Assembly: GCA_013399855.1 (NCBI GenBank)
Contig: VXAY01005274.1
Coordinates: forward strand, 2,879,195-2,943,194
DNA length: 64,000 bases
Reading direction: 5' to 3'
From: Oxyruncus cristatus
Taxonomy: Eukaryota; Chordata; Aves; Passeriformes; Cotingidae
The notes under the pieces were generated by a model. That model saw only the letters and a program-made list of their open reading frames with translations. It was not told the DNA's origin and searched no databases. The translations under genes and the position numbers were made by a program. Below are positions 11,108 through 23,985 of this stretch, piece after piece. Position 1 is the first letter of the stretch. Every line of letters begins with the position of its first letter.

Positions 11108-14100
11108 ACACCTGGAAGGAGCAAATGTCAGAAAGCAGATGCAGGGCAGCGGGGACCTTCATGCTGTCCTGAGTGCAGCTGATATTCTGCTCCAATGTCT
11201 AGAGAAATATTATTTACTTAGAAGAAAGAAGCTAAACCTCACATTACAGAAACTAATCTTCTAGGTAGACTCCATCAGGCAGCAAACAGATGAATTTTCT
11301 GTTGCTTCCTCTGGGTACTGCCTTTTCTGATTGTGTCCTTGTCTTCTTATCATCCTCTCCTTATTTGACCGTCTGCTGCCTGCAGTACCATGTGATTGCT
11401 CTCCTTAATTACACATGGACAACATGAAGTGCCCCACCAACTGATCTTATTTAATTTATTTATAATTATACTGCTTTTTAAAATGAACCTGGCACTCTGA
11501 GTGTAATTCTTCTGTTGTTGTTGACTTTGGTATAGCTCTGTGGGATGCCCGTGGCAATAGCTAAGGAAATGCAACGTTTTTGAACAGAAAATCTGAAGTG
11601 AGTCATGAGCTTGTGTTAGGATTTTGTCATTCTGACTAATCAGTTTGAAGGCTGTGCTTGTCCTGGTTTTGCTATTTCTTTCCATTTCTCTTTGCTCCTG
11701 GCTGAGTGGCACAGACACTGCCACACACTTGGAGAGGATACTGTGGAGTTGTTTCTCATTACGTCTGATCACAAGTCACTTGTACCACAAGCTCTTAGGA
11801 ACCTGAGAGCACTTCTCCCCTCAACACCAGCTACTCTCTAAAGGACTTTAGAAAGAGATTTTTTTTTTTCTGCTTTTTTTAAGGGTTACTCCCTTCTGGC
11901 CTTTCCAAACTAGAACCTCTGACACTTCATTCTCACCCACGCCAGGAAGTATCATATATTCTGTGTTTAGGGCTAGATTGCAGTTGGCAGGTGTTCTTTC
12001 CATATGGCTTTTTTTTTAATTATTTTTTTTATTTCTATACCAGGATCACATAAGGCTTCAGAAATTAAATGCCATCATTCCCTTAGACGGGTTTCATAGT
12101 AGTTCTACTTTATGGAAGGAAAATAGTGGCAGTTGGAGGTGATGTGAGAGAGTGTGAAAGGCAGTCAGCTCCTTTGTGTAGGCATCTCCCTGCTGACAAC
12201 TCAAAACCTGCCCCTCACTTGTTGGTTTGCCTGGGACAGCCCATAGGGGATGCATCAGCAGATTACTGGTATTTGGCGCTTGGAAAGCAGAGCTTTCTTG
12301 AGGAGTAATAGCCAGTTTGGGATCAGGCTGAGCTGCCTCCAGCAGAGCCCTTACACAGTTGTAAGGCAGAGCCTAGAAACCAGCTTTGCTTTCTTAGAGT
12401 TTCTAGAGCACGTTTCCTCTCCTTGGGGATCTGCGGGTTGCAGGATGCACTGATTTAGTTGTAGGAATTATATTGGCAGACTGTGTCATTCCATTAATCA
12501 GGTAGGTCATATCCAGAGACCTAACACAATAACATCTCTGTCGTACACACACACACACACACAAGCACTAAAAAGATGAATTGTTGAGTGATTCAGTTTT
12601 AATCTGAATTAATGTTTTCATTCAAGCTGTGGCTCTGCTCATGTGAGGAGTGCTGGTGCATTTCTAATTTCCTTTTCACACTAAATTGTCAGCATAATCT
12701 GCTGGCAGAAGCCAGAACTGCTGAAAAGAGGACAAAGGAAAGGGCTTGTGGAGGAGGTGGGAAAAAAACATATATTCTGTCAAACACAGTTAGACTGTCA
12801 CTCGGGGGGTGGGTGAAAACAGACGGCTGATCTGTGTGATGTGAAAGTGAGCCGTAATGGGGGTAGGGGAGAGGACCAGGCAGATGGTATGTGGAGCCTG
12901 CTGCTGCTTATTGCATTGATCTGGTGTCCCTGTTACCTTGTGCCCCTCATCCCACTCATCCATTTCTTGTTCTACTGAGCTTAGATGTGTATTTACAGCC
13001 CCATGCCCAATCCCCTCTCCAGCTGGACTTACAGGTGATGCGGAAAAAAAAGAAAAAAATTGAATGTTTATAGCTTGTTTAAAATACTGTGGGGTCCTTT
13101 AGTATTTTCACTGTTTTCATTACCTTGCTCTCTATTGCACTGTTATTGCTTCCTGCGAAGGAACTTTTGAATAGGTCAGCTACTGCATGGGAAGTGACTG
13201 ACCAAACTAGTGTACATATTCACCTTACATCATGAGAGTGGCTTTTTAGGGTTTCTATTGTCTCTAGAAATATTAATTATAATTAATTCATTATGGGTAT
13301 GCCAGAGCTCAGAATAGATGAGAGAACAGAGCTGGAGAAAATGAGAGTTTATTTTGTGAAAGACATTGACCAAACAACAAGGATAGGTTCCTGTTCAACT
13401 CTTTGCCCCAGTCACTAACTGAATCATTCATCTGTGAAGAGAAAGTCCTGATTTCACCTCAGTCCTCTACCAAATTCTAAACTAATGACCAAATCTCCGT
13501 GTTTCAAGCTATTGCTAAGTGAGTGTGTCTCCTATGTGTGATAAGAAATTCCAAAGTGAATATGAGCAATGCTCTAAAGGAAAATTGTATAAAATCAAGC
13601 AGATCTCCAGGAACATTTTTGGTTTTGTGATTCAGCACTTTCTGAAAGGCTCAATTCATCAGAGACGTGACTGATTGGCTCCACATGAACTTCCTTTCTA
13701 AAAGAAATCTCTTGACTGGTACACTGAGCAGATTTAATCTTGATACCTGTAGGAGAAAATCGATACAGTACCTCCAGCCACGATGCCTGGCTGTCTTCAG
13801 AGTAACTGCATTATAAACAATTCCAATGAATATTTATGGAGAATGCTTTGCAGTTTTTTACTCACTTCTAATCTCTGAGTGATGATCTAACAGGACTGGT
13901 GTAACTGCTCTTCCATATGTCCTAGTGATAGACATTAATAAGCATAATAATGCATGAACAAAGTCTGTGATAGCAGTGTAAAGTCTTTTAAGTCTTCAGT
14001 TTCTACTGCCCTGACTCCATTTCACAACTCTGCAATCCTGTAAGAGTAGACAAACCCAGTCTTCAGAGAAATAATTAAAAAGGGGATGATGTAATCAATA

Positions 14101-16313
14101 GCTATCACTAGTATCACAACTCACCAGGTCTTCATCAAATGATACAGACAGAGAATGTCAAAGCCCATTCCCAAACTCAAGGATCAGCAATTCTCACTGC
14201 CTTGTTCATCTGAGAGAGGGGACCATCAACAGCAGGATAGTTTTGAGAAAGGGCTACACTGTGAAAGCTCTCAAAAATGAGTGTTCATACAATATATCTG
14301 GGAGACATGTTTTTACTTCATTAATACGGCTGACTCAGAGAGAATAATGTTTTTCTTGTCCTGTGCTTCTGAACAACAAAACTTGCCTTCAAGAGTGCAA
14401 ATGATGTTAACTATTGGGCTGTTTGTCTTCTGGCACCAGAAACAGACCATGCAGCAACATGATGTCTTTCTGTGATGGCTCTGGGGAATGACTTCCTAAA
14501 GGAACTGAGTGCAAAAAAAGCCCAATGTTTTGTTTGATACTGATGCTGCTCTTTCATCCTACATCATTAGGCTGTCCCAGTTTCCTCCACTGGAAAAGGG
14601 TAATTTTTCATTTAGCCAAGCAGTACTTTCCCAGTGTTTAGCAAGGGGAAATGGGGAAAAAAAAAAAGACAGGAGTATTTGTCAGGAGAAAATCAGGGAA
14701 CGGTGGGGAAAAGAAGGTGAAAACTCTTTTCTGTGTCTCCTGAGATTCCTGGGTAGGGCTGTGAATCTGGATCTCACTGCAACAGACTTCCATTCATGTT
14801 TGAGGATATTTGAAACTGAGTATTGTCCTTTCTCAAGCAAGAAACAGCCATGGCTCAAACCCAGCCAACTCCATTGTAATCTCCACCCTAAAGTTAACCC
14901 TATTTCTATTGTAGAAATCAGCTGGAAAAAGATTTCTTCGTTTTGTAACTCTGCATACAAATAATGGCACAAGACAGCACATAAATCCCCATTACAAAGC
15001 CAAACCGGTTGCCCCGATCCAGGCTTTCCTGTGCCAGCAGATGGAAACATTCAACAGTGTATCCTTCAGGACATCTCCCGTGGATGCAGATTGTTGTATG
15101 CTGAGAGAGGATCATGCCCAAGCAGAACACGTTCACGCTGTGCAGCCTTGATGAGCAAGATTACATCTGACTTACAGTGATTCCTCACTCTTCTGCAAAG
15201 CAACGTCAAGTCCCTCATGAGCAAAACCCACCACTGATCTCCAAGCAGGTCTAGTAGCACCAAAATGTTCAGACAAAAAGTGCATTTCCAAGTGTAAATT
15301 GTACAGTTGTGGCGATGCTTCAGCCTCATGGGACATTTCCATGCTGGTGTGGAAAATCTGATCTCGTATTTCTCCGGAGAATATGATTTCATATTCCTGG
15401 TTTGCTTTGCCTCAACAAAAGAGAAAAATGTAGCAATGCTTTTAATTTTCTGTTGGAAACCTGTTTTCATGGGATATTTTGCTCAGCAGAAGGAATTCCT
15501 TTGCCCAGACATGCCTTTGTTTTTTTTTCTAGCAGCAGCTCTTGAAGGCACTACAGCAGGATCCAGAACTTCATCAAAGAGAGGAGACATCCTGCAATTT
15601 CTCAAGAGGTATAACTTGAAGTCATCAGAAGAGCTCTGACTTTACCCTGTGGGAGCCAACACAGGGACTGGGGAAAGCCACAGGGCAGCAACCAGGCCCA
15701 GGGGAGTTCCGCTGGCTCTTCATCCTCATAGTTTCAACCACCAGCAAGGAATTTGCTTTGGTTCTGATAACTGGGGTCCATGGGGGCAGAAACTAAAGGG
15801 CCATTTTCTAGGTGACTGTGTGCTGTTGATATCTATTTACTTGCAGACAGTGCCTGCTTCTGAAACTACAGGACAAGACTTGGCAAAGTTACATTTTTGC
15901 TCATAAAGAAAAATGGAGATGCCTTTCCATTTATGAAAAGGGAGAAAACACTGGACTGTGAAATCCCACCAGGCTGAGAGGGATGTGCAATCTGAATGCC
16001 TGTTAGCCTGTCTGGAGCATCTCAGAGGTCGGACTGTGGGACAAATAATTGCTGGTTTGTGCTTATTTATGTGTTACATTGAAGGGAGGGAGAAGCAACA
16101 TGGTTCAGAGCCCAGGTGATGAAAGTGCTGTACAAGTGATGATGGAGGAGGCTCAGCCCTGCCTTCACTGCAGGGTCACATTTCTCAACTTCTTCACTGC
16201 TGCTTAAAACACGTAGTGGAACAATCCAATATGTTACATTAAGTGTAGAAAGAGCCCTCACCCAGCAAACTGTCCCCTGATAGCTGTGTGAAGACAAGTA
16301 TCTATAGAAAGTT
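11108..16313. other. unique noncoding sequence
   Basis: About 5.2 kb with no recognised gene. Several frames of 110-151 codons (11350-11772 minus, 14509-14964 plus, 14682-15050 minus, 15066-15470 minus) overlap one another on opposite strands and show no domain, signal peptide or repeated motif that I can identify. They are best explained as chance. A short AC repeat lies at 12545-12563. Confidence 0.55.
12545..12563 (+). repeat. (AC)9 dinucleotide microsatellite
   Basis: Nine and a half uninterrupted AC units. It could be polymorphic between individuals. Confidence 0.95.
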
Positions 16314-16706
16314 GACAGGCTGAGAAAATTGGGGCTGTTCAGTCTAGAGAAGAGAATGTTGTGTGGAGACCTCACAGCCCCTTCCAGCATCTGAAAAGGC
16401 TATGAGGAAGCTGGAGAGGGACTCTGAATCAGGAACTAGAGTGACAGGACAAGGGGAAATGAGTTCAAACTGAAAGAGGGGAAATTTAGGTTACGCATAC
16501 GTAAGAAATTCTTCCCCATGAGGGTGGTGAGGCCCTGGCACAGGTTGCCCAGAGAAGCAGTGGCTGCCCAACCCCAGAAGTGTTCAAGACTTGGACTTGA
16601 AACAACCTGGTCTAGTGGGACGTGTCCCTGCCCGTGGCAGGGCTTGAAACGAGATGAGCTCTAAGGTCCCTTCCAACCCAGGACATTCTGTGATTCTATG
16701 ATTCTA
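16314..16706 (+). mobile_element. CR1 LINE 3' end, about 390 bp
   Basis: One of the two longest young CR1 copies in the window. It begins with 'gacaggctgagaaaattggg' and 'gctgttcagtctagagaaga', continues through 'ctcacagccccttccagcat' and 'aagaaattcttccccatgag', then 'ggcacaggttgcccagagaa' and 'aacaacctggtctagtggga'. It ends in 'tcccttccaacccaggac' and 'attctgtgattctatgatt'. This is the region just downstream of ORF2 plus the 3' untranslated end. It is 5'-truncated and has no coding capacity. Confidence 0.95.
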
Positions 16707-19700
16707 AGTTGTTTAAAAAAGCTGCCTCTCCTAAAGAAAAGCTGTATCTGCTGTTACCTATGGGCATAATTTCTCCCTTTTATATCTGGTGACCTTTACC
16801 TGCAGCAGTGCTGGCTATTTTGAGGGGGAAGCTCTAAAAGCTTGCTACCAACAGGCTGTTGTAGTTATGGAGCCATGTATGTCCATGCCAGGAGGCTGCT
16901 TTTCCATTGATTGTAGTTTTGGGCATTGGAATTGACAGATTTTCAAAGGAATATTTAAGATGCGTGTCCTGTGCTTTTTTGCTATCTGTCTAAGGTGCAA
17001 TTTCAGAAGAAGCAACCATGTAATATTTGCCATGTAGAAGTTGTTTGCTTTATGCAGTCTCAAAAAATGGGCTGCAGCATGAGAAAATTGTGTATGAACA
17101 GCTGTGTAAGTTATGTAGGAATAATCAGGTCCCTTAACAGACTCCACTGATTAGCTCAGAGGAGCGAAACATTGCCTGCATACCCCAGAGTATGATAATC
17201 TAGTCCCATTTGACTTCAGACTCCCAGGCATCCAGGAGCCCAAGTAATAGGTGAGCTCAGACAGAGGGATTCAATTTGCTTCAGATCAGGAAGAATAAGA
17301 ATTAAGGTTTCTGCCTTTATCAAGGTCAAATGCTTCCTTACTGGGGCTCTGCACAGTCTCTGGAAACTCACGGCCTTGTGAAAAAGCACATGGAGTAAAT
17401 GAGACATTGCAGGTCAGAGGGTGGGAGGGAGGGAGCAACACAGGGCTGAAATGCAACTCTCCATCCTTTTTTGCTTTACCCCAAAAGCACATGTTGTGCA
17501 AACAGCACCACACACCAGATAAGATGGTATAGTCTCCTGTGTTTCATGGTGGCAATAAAAACCTCTCCAAAAAACTATATTTCCAGCTAGAAGTATGTAA
17601 TGCCCTGCATTATTTATGATCTTGCCCACAACAAACAGTTGAGTGAGTTCTCTTTGGGGGCTCATGGTTCAAAGGGGATGGCGGCTTCCTTTGCTCTCCC
17701 ATATTCTTTATCTGAAGCACCAGAAAGCCTCATAAATTGCAGGTTGCTTAAGCAGTCAGAGCCAAAAGGTTGCTACTGCTGCTGATGGAGAAACTGTTTG
17801 CAGGAAATAGGACACAAGGTTCACCAGGGCAAAGGATTCCACTCAGTTTCCAAAAATACACACTGTGATTAAAAACAGCTTTATGGGTCAGCCGGCATCT
17901 CCCAGGACCAAAGCCACTGACAGCACAAGCCTTGGGAAGGGGTGCAGTTGGTGTGGTGGGCAGCTGCCCCCCAGCAAACATTGGGGCTGGATGGGACTGT
18001 CTCTGCAAGTGCCATCCATGGCCCATGGTGTGCACGTGTGTCTTGTGTCCACACCACCTACAAGACACTTCTGTAACGCAGCTCATGGTGCAGACAGGAC
18101 TGTCAGAAAGGAGGAGCTGCTGCACGTGCAGAAACAGTTCCCTCCTCCTCTGTGTGGAGCATCAGGGGGATGCCAAAGATTTCTGCAAAGTGTGTCTGTC
18201 TGTCTGTCCCGGAGAAGCTTTTTCTGTCCCTGACAAGCAGCCAAATGTGGGAAGAAAACCTCTGTCATCAATGCGCAGCAATGCTCCCATAACCGATTCT
18301 GAGAAGAGTGATGAATACCATGTCCAAATGAAGCCACTGGGGGAAATTAAACTGCTTGTAATGACCTAGATTGGAATTTGGCTGCAACACTGGGACTAAT
18401 GACTTGTTCTCCTGTGGAAAGTGGCAGAGGAGTTTGTCAGAGATGTTCAGGCCACAGCCACCCTGCAAAGGCACCCCCACCCAGTGTGGTGCCCCTCAGC
18501 CCCGCCCCGTGACACTGCTCACAGCAGGCTGAGGTTTGGGCTTGAAAGGGAGAGCAAGGAAGTTTAGGTAGATGGATAAGCACAGGCATGATGTTGGAGG
18601 CTGTAAAGGGATATAGGATGTTTTGTTTGCTGCAGCATGTACGTTGCTTAACATTTCATGTGAGGCCCTAATAGCTTTTAAAATAGGTGCTTTAGGACAT
18701 TGTCAGATGATCACAGGTGAAGGAGTTAGTCTGTTTTTAAGAGGCACTGCTCATTACTACGGATTTCCACTGCTCAGCTGGGACACAGTAATTGACTGGA
18801 AGTGAGCTCCTAGTTCAATGCAATGGGAAATGTGATTATTTCCAGAGTGCTGGTCACCAATTCCTTCACGTGGACTCTGAAAATAATACTCAACTGACAT
18901 GAGATTCTTCAGATTTGGAAGTACATCATGTTTAGCTTGACCCATTTGTAGGTCACGCAATTTAAGCATTAAATCTTATTTAAAGAGAATGGTAAAATCT
19001 CTTACAGGAGGACATCTGCAAGCGAGGGGGTGTGATCATCTGCACCAAGGACTAAGAACCACCATCAATGAGTGCAAGGAGTGCACAGTTCTCACACTCA
19101 GCGTGATCCACTAAGTGATCATTAAAGAACTACAAATCTTATCAGCTGAAGTAATTTCTGGGAGTTCTGGGCCGGGGCCATCTGAATGATCCCTGTGCAT
19201 AGGATAACTCAGCCACAAACGCCACCATACATTAGACCCCAGGAAAGACCTAACCAACCTCCAATAAAACCTGTGAAAAAGAACAGAAAAACCTCGGTAC
19301 TACCCCTGGTGTGCCCACAGGAACTATCCTCTCGAGCTAGGCAGGTGGCTGCCAGACTGGCTTGTGCTGAAGCAGAATGAAACCTCTTTAAATGCAGCCA
19401 AGAATGATTTTCTTATATCCTTGCTCTTGAATGAGTCTGTAGCTATACAAGGTATCACACATTTTGGGCTGCAGGGCTTAGTTCTCACCAGGTGAATAGC
19501 ATTGATCTGTGCTGTGGCTGACTGCTTGTTTCTTAGATTGCACCCCTAACTTCCATTAATATTCAGGCATATTGAATTCAAATGTGTTGTACCCTCCCAA
19601 ATGCTTGTCAGCGACAGATTTGACTGGAACACTTGCACAAAACAAGCACTACAGGGAATGCAAAGAGCCCCTCTTTTTATTCTGGTCAGAGCCAGAGAAG

Positions 19701-20094
19701 GATTCTCTACAATTACTAGTGAGAAACCCCTGACAGACAGACATAATGGAGATCAGGGTTGCCTACGTGTGTATGTGCATTGGGTGAAGATGTTGTGAAT
19801 TCACAGCCACAGGGCTGGGCCTAAACCCAAAATATATGCAGAAATTCTTAATGCTGCACAGCATTTTCTGTGCTTAAAGCATGGGCTGGAACACAGGCAG
19901 CTGGGTGGCTGGAGGAGGGGGAAATTACATTTATTTCTTCCTGACACATCACTCCATTTTACGAGGGATATCTGCTGCACTAAGCAAATATTTAAATAAG
20001 GTGGCCCCGAGAACATTACAGAAGGATTTACTACAATGCAGATCTCATCAGAGATTCATAGATTGTAGGGGCTGAAGATCACACACTGATTGCT
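16707..20094. other. unique noncoding sequence
   Basis: No gene is supported. A somewhat GC-richer part at about 17.9-18.5 kb yields several overlapping 120-145-codon frames on both strands, none recognisable. A short TGTC repeat lies at 18191-18208. A proline- and lysine-rich 64-codon frame at 19186-19380 is discussed under findings. Confidence 0.5.
18191..18208 (+). repeat. short (TGTC)n microsatellite
   Basis: About four copies of TGTC within 'tgtgtctgtctgtctgtc'. Too short to be very unstable. Confidence 0.85.
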
Positions 20095-20170
20095 GTTATT
20101 ATTACTAATTCATCTTTATTATTGCAGCAGTGTCTGGAGCCATCCCCATCGAGGAACACCTTGGACAGGT
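20095..20170 (+). mobile_element. possible ancient L3/MIR-like SINE or LINE remnant
   Basis: The order 'ttattattactaattc', 'tttattattgcagcag' and 'tgtctggagcc' resembles a widespread amniote repeat whose consensus runs 'ttattattgcagtagtgcc' then 'tagaggccc'. Similarity fades within about 70 bases, so this may be coincidental. Confidence 0.28.
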
Positions 20171-20588
20171 TGGATGCAGCTGATGGGATGGGGCAGGTGA
20201 GGGCTGCAGTGCTGGCTGGTTGCTGCCTGTCCCACTCCAAACCATTACACTCTGCACCAGGCTGGCAACGGGGCAGCTACAGCTCCCTCTGCCACCATCC
20301 TCTGAGATAAATCTGCCCTTAGCATCCAGACACGGATTAGGAGCTTGTTCCTGCCCCCAAGCCGCATATATTCCAAAAACCTCTGCTTCTCTAATTTTCT
20401 GCACGAGAAAGGCCACAGATCCCCCTGCTTTATTCACATCTTGTGCACGTAGCCAGGAGGGAGATGAAGCATTTGGTACCACGAGTGACACCATCCCGCC
20501 TGCCTTGCTGGGGACCGCCTTGCTGGTTCTCCATGCAGAGACGGGGCTGGAACGGACATCGCTGCTCGTTTTTTCACCTTTCCCCAGG
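20171..20588. other. unique sequence, moderate GC
   Basis: Overlapping frames of 156 codons (plus, 20220-20690) and 187 codons (minus, 20105-20668) both read through the adjacent A28 run, which contributes a poly-Lys or poly-Phe stretch. They conflict with each other and have no recognisable domain, so I do not call either a gene. Confidence 0.5.
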
Positions 20589-20616
20589 AAAAAAAAAAAA
20601 AAAAAAAAAAAAAAAA
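20589..20616 (+). repeat. A28 homopolymer followed by CCAAA-type repeats
   Basis: Twenty-eight A are followed by 'ccaaacccaaccaaaccc'. It looks like a retroposed poly-A tail or a simple A-rich expansion. No processed-pseudogene body was recognised immediately upstream. Confidence 0.9.
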
Positions 20617-23384
20617 CCAAACCCAACCAAACCCTGATACTGCGAAGAGGGAATAGTTGGTGTCGCATGTGTGCCTCGAATGCCCTCTAGTGCTGAGCTG
20701 CACCCCTGGACGGGATCTTCCGCCCAGGCAGGAGTCGGAGCTGCCGACAAAATTCAATTCACACTTAGGATTTTATTTTGTTAATTAAAATGCTTATTGA
20801 TGACTGGAGAGAAGCTGCTGGCTAGCCAGGAAGCAATATCCTGAGTCAAATAGCAGGAAAGCAGTTTGAGAGAGTGATTTCATCATCAACAGATGGAAAA
20901 TTGAGCTCTGTAATGCAGACTGTTCCATCAGATTGTCCAAGGCAGTTTGTTAAGATTGTAAAGGAGCTGCCAGCTATTTGCAGCATTAAACATGCTGGAT
21001 CCTGGAGAATTCAAAGGTCCTTAATGTGTTAGACCAGTCAATATCAATTTGTTGTCTTATGGAAATACACAGGCTACCATCTTTATCAAACTCTTTGTTA
21101 CATTAAATACTTTTCTCTCCTAAACTCTCAGCTCTCCACCTACATTTATAGTGCATTGTTTAATATCCCAGGGCAAACTCGATTTTCTTCTGTTACACTA
21201 TCTGGAAGCGGAGAAGGAGTGGCTTTAAATAAGTCTTGGTGTCTAAACTGTCATTATTAGACTTCAGATTTGAAACAGGTGGGGAAAAAAAAAAACTTGC
21301 TTTTAGGCTACCAGCTTCAGAAAGAATCACTGATATTGCTTCTTGTGATCCTAAATATTTCCAGAAGAATAAGCTTCAGCTGGAGGGGGACTGTTTTCCC
21401 CAGAACTGTTTCATGTTAGGGAGAAAAAAATCATCTCTCCCCATACCCATTTGTAGACTTAGATACCTGCTTGGGCAAGCCCTGTGGCTGTTCCACTTTA
21501 CTTGCAAAAATATTCCTTTTAGTCAAGTGTTAAATACCTCATTGAAGCCTTATTTCCTCAAGTCCTGCTGCCTAATCAGGCTTATCAGGTCTATGTGAAT
21601 GACATTCTTTTTAAGGTGTAAATTTTAATAGGCATACTGCAACCCTACAGTCATCCCTGGAAAATTATCCTCCACGAAGGTGAAAATTAATGAATTTTCA
21701 TGAAGGTGTTTTTATTTTCATCATCTTTCTATACCACAAATCATCTTGTAGGCTCCAGGATGTTTACAAAAGCAAATTATTATGAGATTTTTCTGTAATG
21801 CCCAGTATAAGTGAATCATGAAGATGGGGAATAAGAGAGCTCTGTTTTAGTAAGATCATACAGTATATGACACCTTCCTGTTTTAAATATTCTGTTCAAA
21901 TAAGACTTGCTAAAATTAGTGGAAAAATCAAGTATCAGTTACCTGTTGTTCTCCTTTATTTAATTGTATTCACATATCTCCATATTTTCTGTAAGCTCTT
22001 GTGCCAAGACAGAGTGGTTTTCCACTACGTGCTGTGCTTTCCTGATTGTTATCTGCTGGATTGTGATAAACAGGGATAAATACATGTGTGTTTCAGAACC
22101 AATCTACCTGGCTTCTTAAAATGGGAAGGTGGGAAAAGAAAGCCCTAAAATGTCCAGAAATGCCTTTTGCATTGGACAATCTGTGCATTGCACACCCTAA
22201 AATCCCCACATACATTTAACAACAGTGGCCTCTGGTGGAGTTTTGTCTAAGTAAAGGAGATGTTTGCTCGAGGACGGGGACATCTGGGCTCTGTGGTTAT
22301 GGATCGGAGCTCAGGAACACAGCCCTAAGCACTGGTGCTTCGGATTTTAGCCTTTCATTAATACTGACCCAATTTGAGCATGTGCCTCAGTGTGTATTTA
22401 ATGCTGCTGCATTTCTAGCCGCTTGGAGATTCATGGGTGACACTGCCTCAATATGCTCCTTCTTCTTTCCTCCTAAAACATTCCAAAGGTAGTTTTGAGG
22501 ACATGGGAGTCCAATCTGGGCTGTTCTTTTTGCCCAGACGTTGATTTATACCTACCTACCAGATAGGAATTTATCTCTCCCCCAGATTTTTGCATCTCTG
22601 CTACATTTAGTAAAAATTCTAAAGCTACTGGGAGATGCGAGTGGCAAACTGCTAGAGGCAAGGATAGAGAGAAGAGCAGTTGCCTTTTTATTTCTCTAAA
22701 AGTCTTCCAGGATTAGTGAGCCACCCCAGCTACTTTCTTAGGCTTTGGTTTGGCAACCTGTTCCCATTTAATAAGCATGTAAAGCATATGTTTACCCTAA
22801 AGTACCAGTTTACATCCCATCTGGCTCAAGTCAACTGCTCGCGTATGTGCTTTTCTGAGGGCAACCTATGCATCTGCTAAAATTCCTTGCCAGACTGCAG
22901 CCTCCAATTCCAGGCTCATTCCTGCGACTTAGATCCATGCCTTTGCAGGGCTTAGTCCAGAAATTAAACCATTAGGTCATGTTGCTTATAATACTCACCC
23001 ACACCCTTCTATCTACGTTTTAAAACGCATTATGATAGCAGCAGAGTTTCATTTGATCTTATCGCTGCAATAGGGTTGTAAGTAGCTGATCAAAGTGAAA
23101 TGTGCTGCTGTTTAATTAGCTTTCCCAGTGACCTGAGTGCGCTTCCATGAGAAATCGCCCTGCGTCACTGAGGTCTTATGGATTTGTGGAAAGGCACAAA
23201 CCCCTCCCAGCATTAAGGACACTGTCAGCATTCGCCCTCCAGTCTGGCAGATATCTGGGACATGAAATACATTTCATGATACGTTATTCTTTACTCAGCC
23301 AGCACTTAATGACTGGAGCCTCGGGCCAAATACAGGATCCTAAAATGAGGCCGTCAACATCACCCAATTACTGCTGTTATTAAA
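20617..23384. other. unique sequence with two conserved-looking blocks
   Basis: No gene is recognised. The segments at about 20745-21180 and 22960-23160 have the composition of conserved noncoding elements: no simple repeats, few CpG, and homeodomain-type TAATTA/TTAATT words. The second also has a TCF/LEF-like GATCAAAG at 23088-23095. This is inference from appearance only. Confidence 0.45.
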
Positions 23385-23475
23385 AATGCCAAGTGTAATC
23401 ATAATAATAATTAGACACTTATTATGCAGCGCTGCCTAAGGAATATACTCTACGTGTGTAAGATGTCATGCAAAC
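23385..23475 (-). mobile_element. MIR-like 3' remnant
   Basis: 'ataataataattagacact', 'tattatgcagcgctgcc' and 'taaggaatatactctacgtg' follow the order of a reversed MIR tail (ATT-rich end, cacttactatgtgccagg, ctaagcgctttacatg). It is diverged and partial. An L3-type repeat is an alternative. Confidence 0.4.
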
Positions 23476-23875
23476 CCTATTAGTAGAGCTGGGCAATCTC
23501 ACCACCTCCACATTACTGCATAAGATAAAACTGCACTTGAATGTGAATTGCCTGCATAAATCTAGTTTTCTCAGTCCACCACCTTCTGATGGTTTATTTT
23601 TATGGTATTTTTTTTTGTTGGTGGTGGGGTTTTTTTAATATTGCAACTGGTTATGCCCTCTCCAAGTTTACATCCTGCCCTCCCAGAGGCTCTGAGCATC
23701 CAGAGAAATATCTCCCTTTGATCTCTTATTTATTATCAAACAATTATCCAGACAGACAAGTTACACCCACAGTCAGTTGGTGCCTCACATGCCAGAAAAG
23801 CAATGGTCCAGAAAAGAAGGAACACACTCAGTACCAGATGCTTTTTATTGACTTCAGGCAAATATTTGCCCCCCC
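23476..23875. other. unique noncoding sequence
   Basis: No gene or repeat is recognised. A 96-codon plus-strand frame at 23589-23879 is T-rich at its start and has no identifiable feature. Confidence 0.55.
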
Positions 23876-23985
23876 TTGAACTTCTGTTGGCTCATCTGTA
23901 AAATGGGCCTAAACTCCACAGTCTTTGTGAAAACACTTGAGTAAAAGTCCTACAGACGTGCTAATTATGAATAAGTGGGTTAAAT
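23876..23985 (+). mobile_element. MIR-like SINE remnant
   Basis: 'gctcatctgtaaaatgggcc' is close to the MIR core word cctcatctgtaaaatgggg. It is followed at the expected spacing by 'gtctttgtgaaaacactt', 'gagtaaaagtcctacag' and 'gtgctaattatgaataa', comparable with the ttgtgaggattaaatg, tgtaaagcgcttag and attattatt parts of MIR. The tRNA-derived head is not recognisable. The element is ancient and inactive. Confidence 0.55.

Noticed and set aside
20105..20690. Overlapping 187- and 156-codon frames on opposite strands
   Set aside because: Both are carried through the A28 run, giving poly-Phe or poly-Lys, and they contradict each other. No domain is visible.
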